DNA of 16,360 nucleotides. Source: Eimeria necatrix. Lineage: Eukaryota > Apicomplexa > Conoidasida > Eucoccidiorida > Eimeriidae. Both the position numbers and the translations under genes were made by a program. The notes under the pieces are model-generated. The model was not told the origin of the DNA, made no database searches, and saw only the letters and a list, made by a program, of their open reading frames with translations. The stretch lies in the NCBI RefSeq assembly GCF_000499385.1, contig NW_013654656.1, forward strand, positions 1 through 16,360, given 5' to 3'. Positions 8,415 to 16,360 of the stretch are shown piece after piece (the first letter of the stretch is position 1; every line of letters starts with the position of its first letter).

Positions 8415-9236
8415 GACTGTGCCTTGTTCTCGGACTCGCTGCTGAACGTCTGAATGGCATGTGTGCTGTTTGTCTTTGTGCCATGCCATGCCAGAACCTG
8501 GGGTAAGGCGGCCGCATCTACGGATGATCCCTACGGCTTCTAGGTGTCTTGGAGCTTATTTTTGTTGTTTCTCGCAAAGCGAGAGTTTACTTGTTCCACT
8601 CTGTCTCGCTCAATCAGGTGATTGCCGGCGAGGTCGGTCGTTTCCCCTTTCCCCGGCTTCGGCTTCTGCACGACAGAGATTGGGTTATTTGATGTTTGTA
8701 GATGACACCAAAGCGCTGTCGGCATACCTCCCGCACTGGAGAGCCCGGCAACCACACAAATATCATGGGCGCGCACAGACAAAAGACCCATCAGGGCCCG
8801 CAGAAGAGTAATTGTCAGTTGCTGCCTTGGGGAGGCCAAGAGCCAGTATTACCCGTTTTCCGTCTTTTTAGCCTTAATTTTACACAGTTCTCGGGATCCT
8901 TCGTCTGCGATTTCTTTGCTGGTAGTAAAGTGGTGAAGAGATGCGCCAGTAAAACGGCGTGAGAGAATCCTGCATCACTGCTTCCTGTTGCCCTTTCTTC
9001 CAGGGCATGACAGCTCCTTTTCTCTGCTTGCTCGCTGGTGTAAGCTAAGCGCGACACTGAAGGAGCTAATGGATGACATTTGTTGTCTCTGGGTTTGTAA
9101 AATGAGCCCCTTAGTTATGGGATCAGAGCCTTGTAGATCCCTGCGGTGCCAAGTCGGTAGTCCTTGTGAGTACCGTACGGGCTGCGATTTCGACAGAAGC
9201 GGCACGATTATGAAATAACACTTGTTTCTTGTCAAG

Positions 9237-9255
9237 GCATACCAAGCTGGTATGC
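9237..9255. repeat. Short perfect inverted repeat (7-bp arms)
   Basis: GCATACC and GGTATGC flank a 5-base loop (aagct). It could form a small hairpin, but it has no T run or other context that would make it a terminator or a regulatory site. Chance occurrence is quite possible. Confidence 0.45.
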
Positions 9256-10116
9256 GGAATGCTACACTGTCTGAGGTCTTATTGTTTATTTTTAAAGCTA
9301 GTTGTAGTGGTTCTACCCGAGGTGTTTCGCAGGGCGTACTCGCTAAATACTGCAGGGACGGCTTGCTATCTCAGCAAACGGCAGACACTGTCTAGTTCAT
9401 GGGCGGTGAATCACAATTTTTGGTAGAACAGACGTGTGCAAACGTATTAAGCTATAGAGCAGGCCTTCCACAGGCCAAGCTGGTGTGAAACCATACAAAT
9501 TGCAGCTATCATGGCTTTCAGTTGCAGTAACGCTGGGACAGGCAATGAATAGGGGCGGCGTACACAGGGTCTATTCAGCTACACTACTAGTGCGGCAAAT
9601 GTGCGCAGCTACTTCACTTCGCTGTCTGTGGCGGACCTGCAGAAGATTTTGTCCGCTAGTTCTACAAGTGAAGGCACTAGACGATTTCCTACCGAATTTA
9701 GCAGGCAGTTGAGGAGCAGAGCGCACAGGCGTCGTCTCATAGTATGCAACTAGGCTGGTGGAGCTTGCAGGGGATTTCTGTGCCTCGTATTCTTTACATG
9801 GGAATGCTTTTTCCATTTCAATGGGGTGCTCGCAGCTTACCCTATAAATGCATTGGTGGCGCTGAGCGAGAATGACCACGAACGTCGGATTCATGTGAGA
9901 TCAGATGGTGCCTCTGCCCATGTACACAATAGTTTGCTCTGCAGAGCCACTTTGCAACGCAACCAAATTTAAGTCCTCTGAATTGCATTTATGGCTCACT
10001 AGATCCTTAGGGCTCTGCAGGCAAGGCGCTTTGAAAACTCAATCTCCATATGACAAGGTGGTGCTGTTTGCGCTCTGTCAAAATCCTCACTGTAGTTCAC
10101 GTGCTCATTTTCCAAG

Positions 10117-10596
10117 GTGGAGCTTTCACTGAGCTAGGGATAGCAGCAGGATTTGTTATATTCGACAATCCTAGTACGTGGTGGGGCTGGTGTTGCAGTT
10201 CCGGAAGTGGGAGTAGCTGCTATAGCAGGTACGTTTCACAGTTCCTGACGGTAGTGTAACGGATCACACTGGCGACGGCCCACGGCATTTTCTTTCTAAA
10301 AAGCGAGATTTTCGAGGTTTTCTAATTTTGCATGCATATGCCGAGTACCTCCACTGGTTTTGTTCGCATTGCAGACGAAGTGGGGGAGTCACAGCAAATC
10401 TGTGTACCGGCAAAGCAAAAGGCCGAATAACGTGGAGTATTCCCTGGAAATTCCGGCTACAGATTGCACGCGTATGCGAGAAGGGATGAAAGTAAGAGCA
10501 TTCGAAATGGAAACCGGGTTGCCACGCCCGCTAACAATTGAATCGCAAAACGTCATCATCCCTATCGATCATGTGGCAGTGAAGGGGCAATTCTAG
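10117..10596 (+). CDS. Possible two-exon fragment of an unidentified gene
   Basis: I do not recognise a family. A frame at about 10117-10228 reads AFTELGIAAGFVIFDNPSTW and ends at a good donor, AGCAG|gtacgt. A plausible acceptor (tgttcgcattgcag) ends at 10374. The longest frame after it encodes 73 residues, including MREGMKVRAFEMETGLPRPL, and stops with TAG at 10594-10596. If these two exons were joined directly, the phase would instead select a different frame that stops sooner, so either the pairing or one exon is wrong. No start codon context or conserved motif supports it. Confidence 0.18.
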
Positions 10597-11658
10597 GTTG
10601 GAACTAACAGCATTCCAACGTAGAACACATTTGGCCATACATCCTGTTTGAACAAATGGCCGTAAATCGTTTGTTGCACTTTACTCAGGCAGGGAGACGT
10701 ACCTAGCGAATGAAAACTGAAGCTCAGAATCAAGACTCGTTTGCACGGTAAGGGGAAGCCCTTGCATTTTAGACAACAAATTGAAGGGTGACGAAGTAGA
10801 CATGCTCGTTTAGGACTGGGATGAAGCCCCTTCACTTCAGCATCAAAGCACAGCTTATCCAGCAATTTTTAACCTTTACCTTCCGAAGGGATTCAGCAGC
10901 TTCTCGCCTCCTACAAGTCTAATGTGACATTTCGCATGTGTGACACAGTATCTCTCATGTCTTTCTTTTACGCGCTATTGCGTTTGACCGCTTACTTCCG
11001 ACTCTGTAAATTGAAAACTTTGAAGTACGGCCTCGGAAGCGTGTGACTTTTTCGCTTTCCTTTTACCAATTTCAGGTTGGAGTGTACGCCTACTTCACCG
11101 TTTGGAAGCACTAATTTATACTTTTCACGCTGCTGTATAATCTTGCGATGCTGCTTTTTGTATTCATATGTAAGAGCCTGTGTGGCTTATTGATCAGCCA
11201 CTAACGCTCGGTGGTGGGCGCTACGGGACCATAACCAGGGCTTGTTGAGTGGACAGAAGTCAAACAAAAAGCGAATTAGGGCATTTATCGTGTAAAAGGT
11301 GAAGAGGCTCGGCTCGACTGAACTCTTTCAGCGCGGGTCGTGGTGGCGAAGCAAATCCTGAGGCACAGACTCTGTGATAATCTAAGGCTACGACAGCCAG
11401 AAGTTTTGTATTTGCCGCAAGCCGGGTCACTGGGATTGCAATGGTTCGCAACTCCCTATGTCTGCTTGCGAGGCGGCACTCCCAAAAATATTGGGCAGAA
11501 CTAGGAAAAGCATATAAAATCTTAATTGTGAAGCATTGTTTTTCATGTTCCCTTCGTTAGCTCACCAGGTGAGCCATTTTGTATTCGAGAATGGTGACAG
11601 TAAGTGCGACGGACCATGTACTGCGCGACACAGAGGAGCACGCTTGCGTGGGAAGTTG

Positions 11659-12067
11659 TGTAGTGCACAGGCACTACAATGGGGCTGGCTAGTGTCCTAG
11701 AGATGATAGCTAGCTAGCGACCTACAAGGGGCGCGACACTGGAGGAGGACAGGACCCTCTCAACAAGAAAAAAATAAGAAAAAAAGTCAGTCAGTTCTAA
11801 TGAATACGTGAAATGTGCGGAAATTGTGTGGAGACTGGGGCTGGTGATAGCGCCGGCACCAATGGACCTCCTCCCCATAGGGCCTAGGAGGTGAGCTCCG
11901 AGAAGGGGGCGAATCGACGAGACAGATTTGAAACACTTAAGAATTGTCGTATTTCGATGGAATAAAGCTATAGAGTCCGAGAAATGTGTCTATGCTAGGC
12001 GTAGTTAGTAGACCTGCTCGAAGGGCAGGAAGTAGCGTAGTCGCAGCAGTACGCGCCGCGCACTACA
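11659..12067 (+). repeat. 5' LTR, 409 bp
   Basis: The boundaries rest on three agreeing facts. The 7-bp terminal inverted repeat is perfect (TGTAGTG at 11659-11665, CACTACA at 12061-12067). A primer-binding site begins two bases after the right end. The left end is exactly where similarity to the inverted copy at 1-97 begins. The LTR carries an AATAAA in its second half, and an A-rich run (aagaaaaaaataagaaaaaa) near 11766. No TATA box stands out. The first 20 bp themselves form a near-palindrome (TGTAGTGCAC...CACTACA). Confidence 0.88.
11961..11966 (+). promoter_or_regulatory. AATAAA polyadenylation signal in LTR (probable R region)
   Basis: The hexamer AATAAA lies 101 bp before the LTR end. 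In LTR elements a signal at this position in the 3' copy directs transcript cleavage. The call rests on the motif and its place only. Confidence 0.5.
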
Positions 12068-12069
12068 TT

Positions 12070-12087
12070 TGGGGGCTGCTCCGGGAT
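12070..12087 (+). other. Primer-binding site, tRNA-Pro type, 18 nt
   Basis: TGGGGGCTGCTCCGGGAT starts two bases after the LTR's terminal CA. Its complement ends in CCA and reads as the 3' end of a tRNA: T-stem CCCGG, acceptor AGCAGCC, discriminator C, CCA. It differs at only two positions from the well-known tRNA-Pro primer-binding site of murine leukaemia virus (CG versus GC in the acceptor part). The reverse transcriptase would use a host tRNA paired here to prime minus-strand DNA. Confidence 0.85.
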
Positions 12088-12170
12088 TGAAATCTTTATT
12101 CTTTCCGGACTTGGGAGTAGAAATACTATGTTTTAATGCCTCGCACCTAGAAATCTTTGCTCGGTAAGGA

Positions 12171-13262
12171 ATGCACCTCCGCAACGGACGCGTTATCGGT
12201 CCCACACCGCAAGAGACTCCTACAATGTCAGTCAACAAAATGCCGAGCGGGACACCAGAACATCATCGCCACGCGACTCCGAAGCCCACAGTGGCAGAGC
12301 GGTCGCATGGGCATAAGGAGGCGCCCCCGCAGGAGACACCTTTGCCCAATGTTATGCCAGGGGACAGTCCCTTCGTCACATGGGACCAATTCCAGTCTGC
12401 AATGAGTGTGATTAGAACTGTAATGGGGGGAACCGGAGCATCCGGCGCAACGACTCCTATACTACCTGAAGACGGCAGCACTATGCAAGTTTTTCTGCTG
12501 CGCATCGAGCGCCGGTACACCCAGATGGGATTGGAACCGCGCGAGTGGGGAAATGCACTTATAGACCACCTCGTGGGCCCGGCTCTAACGTATTGAATGT
12601 ATCTACGGAGAACTATCGACCTAAGCGACTGGGCGACAGTACAGCGCAGGCTTTTGGAGCGGTTCGACAGAACAATGTTGCAGAGTCAATTGTTAACGGA
12701 GTTGGCTAAAGTACGGTGGAATGGTAACCCGAAGGAATACACCGACCAGTTTGCGGCTGTGGCGGAGCGGGGGTTGGGTCTTGCCCCCCACGAACTCGCG
12801 AACTACTATTGCACCGGGCTACCGACAGACCTCCATCTTCTAATAGCCAATAACGGACAAGTGAAATATCAGTCGTGGGAACAAGCGGCGACCGCCGCAA
12901 CGCGGCTCTACGAGCCCAAGCAGAGTGTGCTGGAACTCCGAGAAAGGACCAGTCGAGCCATTAGGGCGGCCGTCCAAGCTAAAGGACCTAGTGGGCGCCA
13001 GGCAATTGAAAATCGTTCTGGGGGAACCCACGCTAACTGCTTTGAGTGTCAGGGACGCGGACATCCGGCACGTGCCTGCCCTAGCAAAGGGGAACGTACC
13101 AGACGTCGGGGGGAAATCTGCAAGAAGTGCGGCGGTGTCGGACACTATGCTCGGGACTGTCCTACGTATGAACGAAGCCGGCCTGAGCAGGTGGACAAGG
13201 GCAGTAGAGCTCTCACCCGTCCTAGCACTGAGAGGACGGAACGATCAAACGTGCGGGCCTAG
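12171..13262 (+). CDS. gag polyprotein, interrupted by an in-frame TGA
   Basis: Gag forms the virus-like particle and packages the element's RNA. The frame starts at ATG 12171 (a TAA precedes it at 12165) and spans 363 codons to TAG at 13260-13262, with one TGA at 12594-12596. Residues around 95-290 fit the retrotransposon gag domain: FLLRIERRYTQMGLEPREWG before the stop, DLSDWATVQRRLLERFDRT after it. The C-terminus has two CX2CX4HX4C zinc knuckles (13038-13079 and 13119-13160), the nucleocapsid-type RNA-binding fingers, followed by an Arg-rich tail. The TGA is at a place where this family usually has Trp and is followed immediately by ATG, so the second half could be translated by reinitiation. 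Either it is a nonsense mutation or it is read through; mutation is likelier. Confidence 0.87.
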
Positions 13263-13264
13263 GC

Positions 13265-14800
13265 GTGGGTGGAGACGAGCGTTCTAGGCCGCGTAGCCAT
13301 GGCAAGGGGGTGATGTGTGCGGTAGCGACAGGCCCTAATGCCATTCCAGTCTCCCACGAGATGGGAAACCAACTCCTCCGCACTGCGGGAGGAGCCGACG
13401 AGAGCGACGAGCGCGCGGAAGGGACTCCGCCGCTTCCGGAAACGCGACGGGAGTCTGGGCCAGAGTCGATCCTGAGTGAAGAGACTCCGGACGCGACGAT
13501 GAATAGCAGCAGGAAGTCTGCACAGGCGACAGAAGACGGAAATAGGTCAGACGCGACAGAGATTGTGCCACTCTGGTGGAGGGAGACTTGCATGAAAGAG
13601 TCTTACGATCAAGGGGGAGCGTTGTGCTGTGCGGGTGCGACGGCGGTACTTCGCGTAGAGCTTGTGGGGAGCCCTTGCGAGGCCCTCTTGGACACTGGGG
13701 CTTCGAGAAGCTTCATTAGTCCCAAAACAGTCGAACGACTGCAGCTGAAAGTACGGAGACTACCAAAAGAGCATAGGTTCACCATTGCTACAGGTGAACA
13801 ATTACGCATTGATCGGGTAGTGACGGGATTGACGTTGTGGTGTGGACATACACGTTTTTCCGGGGACTTTTTAGTGGGACCCGTTCCCTACGACTTAGTC
13901 TTGGGTTTGGATTGGCAGACGGAACACAAGGTGGCCTGGTACTTCCAGTCTGACAAACTCCGAACCTATGTGAACGGCCAATGGTGCGAGTTACCAGTCG
14001 TTCGGACTGGTGAAACGACGCTTCAACGTGATAGTCCCACCGTAGTCCACGCAAGGACCCCAGCAGAGCAAGCATACGAGATCTTGGCCAAACGAGTGGA
14101 GGGTATGTCAGCCGAGGAGGCAGCTGTATTTCTACGCCCGCCTCCAAGGAGGTATACGTCCGACGCGAAGACTAAGGCAAAGGCGCGGATAACGTCGCTC
14201 GTTCGTCAGGCGGCGGCGGTCAACAAGGATCTCAGGACTCCATTGCGCGGTTTGCATCTCATACTGGCTTTGCCCGAAGCCTGTTCGGCAGTGCCCCCAA
14301 GGCTCTCGGATGAATGGCAAGGCGCGCTTTCTTGCGCGTTGATAGGGAGTCAACCCACGTCCTCCGGCTGCCGTAGTCCTTTGGCCTCAACCGCCTCGGT
14401 GGCAGCGGAGAGTGACGAGGAGTCTCCTTGGCCTATGGCAAAACTCGAGCACACCCTATTCGACGAATGGATAAATTCGACAGAGGCGCAGGATATTAAT
14501 TCGACAGAGGCGCAGGATATTCCAAGTGAGGTTGCCCAGGTGTTGCACGAGTATCGGACGATTTTTCCCGATACCTTACCTAAGGGATTACCTCCGAGGC
14601 GCCCTCATGATCACCATACCCTACTGGTGCCTGGAAAACTTCCATCGAAATCTGCAATATACCGTATGACCCCAGATCAGCTCACATTCCACAAACAGGA
14701 GATAGCTAAATTATCGGACAATGGTTGGATCGGACCGACCTATTCGCCTATTTGCTCTCCTACGATCATGGTGGACAAACGTGATGATGGCTCCGGGTAG
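13265..14800 (+). CDS. pol, first segment: aspartic protease and N-terminal part of reverse transcriptase
   Basis: The frame is open from 13232, overlapping the end of gag by 31 nt in the -1 frame; no ATG start is needed if it is made by frameshifting. After a hydrophilic ~120-residue leader comes a retropepsin-like protease: LLDTGASRSFISPKTV with catalytic Asp at 13691, and the later YDLVLGLDWQ, typical of Ty3/Gypsy proteases. The segment then enters the reverse transcriptase N-terminus (LPPRRPHDHHTLL, NGWIGPTYSPICSP) and is cut by TAG at 14798-14800, inside the strand that usually reads DGS-W-R. It contains a perfect 24-bp tandem duplication at 14474-14521. Confidence 0.87.
   Translation: MGGDERSRPRSHGKGVMCAVATGPNAIPVSHEMGNQLLRTAGGADESDERAEGTPPLPETRRESGPESILSEETPDATMNSSRKSAQATEDGNRSDATEIVPLWWRETCMKESYDQGGALCCAGATAVLRVELVGSPCEALLDTGASRSFISPKTVERLQLKVRRLPKEHRFTIATGEQLRIDRVVTGLTLWCGHTRFSGDFLVGPVPYDLVLGLDWQTEHKVAWYFQSDKLRTYVNGQWCELPVVRTGETTLQRDSPTVVHARTPAEQAYEILAKRVEGMSAEEAAVFLRPPPRRYTSDAKTKAKARITSLVRQAAAVNKDLRTPLRGLHLILALPEACSAVPPRLSDEWQGALSCALIGSQPTSSGCRSPLASTASVAAESDEESPWPMAKLEHTLFDEWINSTEAQDINSTEAQDIPSEVAQVLHEYRTIFPDTLPKGLPPRRPHDHHTLLVPGKLPSKSAIYRMTPDQLTFHKQEIAKLSDNGWIGPTYSPICSPTIMVDKRDDGSG
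14474..14521 (+). repeat. Perfect 24-bp tandem duplication within pol
   Basis: Two identical 24-bp units (14474-14497 and 14498-14521) add eight residues in frame, so the protein reads INSTEAQDINSTEAQD. It lies in the protease-reverse transcriptase linker, where length is not critical. Perfect identity suggests a recent slippage event. Confidence 0.95.
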
Positions 14801-15934
14801 CGGCAGATGCGTATGGTTGTCAATTACCACGCTCTAAATGCCCTTACGATAGCCCCTGATTTTCCACTACCTCCCATTCAAACCATTCTGGAGATGCTGG
14901 GAGGCGCCAAGTATTTTTCCACCTTGGATCTTGAAGCAGGATTCCATCAAATACGTATGGCTAAGGAAGACCGATGGAAGACGGCTTTCCGGTCCGTTCT
15001 CGGACTATTCGAGTACCGCGTGATGCCCTTCGGCCTTAAGGGTGCTCCTGCTACGTTCCAGGCCAATATTAATGCCTACCTACAACTTTTATTGGGCCAG
15101 GGCGTTATTGCGTACCTAGACGATGTACTTATCTATAGTTCTGATCTCTCTGGGCACGTTTCTCTTCTGCGACAAGTCCTAAGCATTTTTCTTCGACATC
15201 AGTTCTACCCAAAATTCCGCAAATGTAAGTTTGCAAGGCAAACAATTACTTACTTGGGTTATACCGTTTCTCCTACGGGGATCAAACCTGCAGAAGACAA
15301 AATCGTAGGCATCCGGCATTGGCCAGAGGTGCTGGAGAACGAAACGCAAGTGCGCCAGTTCCTCGCTACCATAAATTACTGTCGCATGTTCATGGGATCG
15401 GACTATGCAGACGTTGCCCGGCCGCTGGTTGATCTAACGCGTAAAGACGTCAGTTTCAAATGGACAGAGCTTCACACGCAAGCGGTGCGGCAGCTCAAAC
15501 AGCGCTTAATCGACTTCACTACCTTACGAGTCCCTGACACGACGAAACCCTTCGAGTTATACACAGATGCCTCTGGTTATGCAATCGGAGCAGTTCTCGA
15601 ACAAGACGATAAACCCATCGGCTTCTTCAGTCAAGTCATCAACCCCACGCAACAGAGATACTCGATCTACGATCAGGAACTCATGACGCTGGTCACGTCG
15701 CTGGACAAGTGGTTGCACTTGCTCCGTGCCTCCAGGGTGACGGCTTTCACTGATCATCAAGCTCTCACCCATCTCCAACGACTCCAAGCATCGAAGCCTC
15801 TGCGCGGACGCACCGCCCGGTGGCTAGACTTCCTTGCAGAGTTCCCGGGTTTGCACATCACGTATGTTCAGGGAGCGCGCAATCAAGTTGCCGACGCCTT
15901 GTCTCGCCGTCCCGGCCTCTCTAACACCTGCTAG
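14801..15934 (+). CDS. pol, second segment: reverse transcriptase core and RNase H
   Basis: It is in the same frame as the previous segment, with ATG available at 14807. The reverse transcriptase motifs are in order: FSTLDLEAGFHQI (first catalytic Asp), EYRVMPFGLKGAPATFQ, and the active site AYLDDVLIYS (Asp pair at 15119-15124), then the thumb-connection TYLGYTVSPTGIKP. RNase H follows: ELYTDASGYAIGAVL (Asp at 15566), SIYDQELM (Glu), FTDHQAL (Asp) and VADALSR (Asp). All catalytic residues of both enzymes are present, so the only lesions here are the flanking stops. The segment ends at TAG 15932-15934, just after RNase H. Confidence 0.93.
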   Translation, partial: RQMRMVVNYHALNALTIAPDFPLPPIQTILEMLGGAKYFSTLDLEAGFHQIRMAKEDRWKTAFRSVLGLFEYRVMPFGLKGAPATFQANINAYLQLLLGQGVIAYLDDVLIYSSDLSGHVSLLRQVLSIFLRHQFYPKFRKCKFARQTITYLGYTVSPTGIKPAEDKIVGIRHWPEVLENETQVRQFLATINYCRMFMGSDYADVARPLVDLTRKDVSFKWTELHTQAVRQLKQRLIDFTTLRVPDTTKPFELYTDASGYAIGAVLEQDDKPIGFFSQVINPTQQRYSIYDQELMTLVTSLDKWLHLLRASRVTAFTDHQALTHLQRLQASKPLRGRTARWLDFLAEFPGLHITYVQGARNQVADALSRRPGLSNTC

Positions 15935-16360
15935 CACGACACACCATCGGCACCGCTGATGCTCGCAACAGGAGAAGCGAGCGCGGCTTCCCGCTCTCGC
16001 GGTCCGCCTCCCAACTATCGCGAGCTCGCCGAAATTCGTCCGCGCCGCCCTCGACGACACAGCACGCAGTCTGCGCCTTCCTCTGCGCCGCAGGAACCCA
16101 ACCCAGAGCCGGAACCTCCTACACTTACAACGAAGGCATCCGCTGGTCCCCCTGACGGGCGCCATTGGCCGCAAGCGTACTCGAAGTGTCCTGCTTTTCG
16201 AGTTCCCTACGAAGCCGCAGCAAGCCAACCAGGAGAAGCTCTGCAGATCGAGTTCTGTCATCGCCAATCTACCTTTCGCTACGTAGAGCCTTACCTGCAC
16301 ATCCGCGTTCATGGACTGTGGCGCATCTGCGTCCCCCAGTTCCCTGAGTTCCTTACTCAC
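15935..16360 (+). CDS. pol, third segment: Pro-rich linker and start of integrase (partial, runs off window)
   Basis: The frame continues from RNase H after the TAG at 15932 and is open for all 142 codons to the window edge, with no further stop. The first ~65 residues are rich in Pro, Arg, Ser and Glu. The last stretch, LWRICVPQFPEFLTH, matches the segment that normally precedes the His-His-Cys-Cys zinc domain of Ty3/Gypsy integrases. The zinc and DDE catalytic domains lie beyond the window. The lack of stops and the preserved frame argue that this stayed part of pol until recently. Confidence 0.75.

Larger units (their letters stand above)
8415..11658. other. 3.2-kb stretch between kinase gene and retroelement; no firm gene
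   Basis: The first part should be the kinase 3' UTR. I found no tRNA, rRNA or snRNA signature and no long low-complexity repeat. Open frames on both strands are at most 116 codons and lack recognisable domains. One minus-strand frame (9571-9894, 107 codons) and two plus-strand frames (near 10117-10228 and 10375-10596) look somewhat more protein-like than the rest but are not enough for a gene call. No LTR similarity extends upstream of 11659. Confidence 0.5.
11659..16360 (+). mobile_element. Ty3/Gypsy-type LTR retrotransposon, 5' end to integrase start (runs off window)
   Basis: The order is LTR, tRNA-Pro-type primer-binding site, gag with two CCHC knuckles, then pol with protease, reverse transcriptase, RNase H and the beginning of integrase. 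Integrase after RNase H is the Ty3/Gypsy order and rules out Ty1/Copia. No envelope region is seen, and the 3' part, including any chromodomain, polypurine tract and 3' LTR, lies outside. The candidate target-site duplicate is agttg at 11654-11658, which cannot be verified here. The coding region carries three internal nonsense codons (12594 TGA, 14798 TAG, 15932 TAG) but no frameshift within gag or pol, so the copy is fairly young yet probably unable to make full proteins. Confidence 0.93.

Noticed and set aside
8461..8811. 116-codon plus-strand frame containing MFVDDTKAL, reminiscent of a reverse transcriptase active site
   Set aside because: None of the other reverse transcriptase motifs is near, and the rest is not protein-like; probably kinase 3' UTR and a chance match.
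9571..9894. 107-codon minus-strand frame
   Set aside because: No recognisable motif, no convincing splice partners or repeats; length is within chance for 3 kb of unassigned DNA.
15824..16360. 178-codon minus-strand frame running off the window end
   Set aside because: It lies opposite the pol frame, which has clear RNase H and integrase-like sequence; the antisense reading is Arg/Ala-rich shadow.

Overview
The window looks like nuclear DNA of a coccidian apicomplexan, most likely Eimeria. The main reasons are a protein-kinase gene cut by short GT-AG introns, a very long N-terminal region built from CAG repeats read mainly as glutamine (Eimeria genomes are known for such homopolymer runs), and a Ty3/Gypsy-type LTR retrotransposon. 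The species call is inference; no organism-specific marker is present.

Layout. Positions 1-152 hold the outer end of an LTR in minus orientation, with its first 55 bp present twice. Positions 153-2053 hold no gene I can support. Positions 2054-2230 may be an upstream exon or 5' UTR of the next gene. Positions 2231-8414 carry one eight-exon plus-strand gene for an AGC-family Ser/Thr kinase of the Akt/S6K/SGK type. The conceptual protein is 1338 aa: about 870 aa of Gln-rich low complexity, a complete kinase domain, and an AGC tail with turn-like and hydrophobic motifs. Positions 8415-11658 are mostly unassigned; one pair of possible small exons lies near 10117-10596.

From 11659 to the window end runs a plus-strand Ty3/Gypsy-like retrotransposon. 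It has a 409-bp 5' LTR bounded by TGTAGTG...CACTACA, a primer-binding site of the tRNA-Pro type, gag with two CCHC zinc knuckles, and pol (aspartic protease, reverse transcriptase, RNase H, linker, start of integrase) that continues past the window. Gag is broken by one in-frame TGA and pol by two in-frame TAG codons, with no internal frameshift. Pol is in the -1 frame relative to gag. This copy is probably non-autonomous unless the stops are read through.

The two LTRs at the window's ends face each other as an inverted pair, so the kinase gene sits in an island of about 11.5 kb between divergently oriented retroelements. I found no clear new defence or regulatory system. The best leads are the nonsense-only decay of the retroelement, the doubled LTR end, and the unusual architecture of the kinase.
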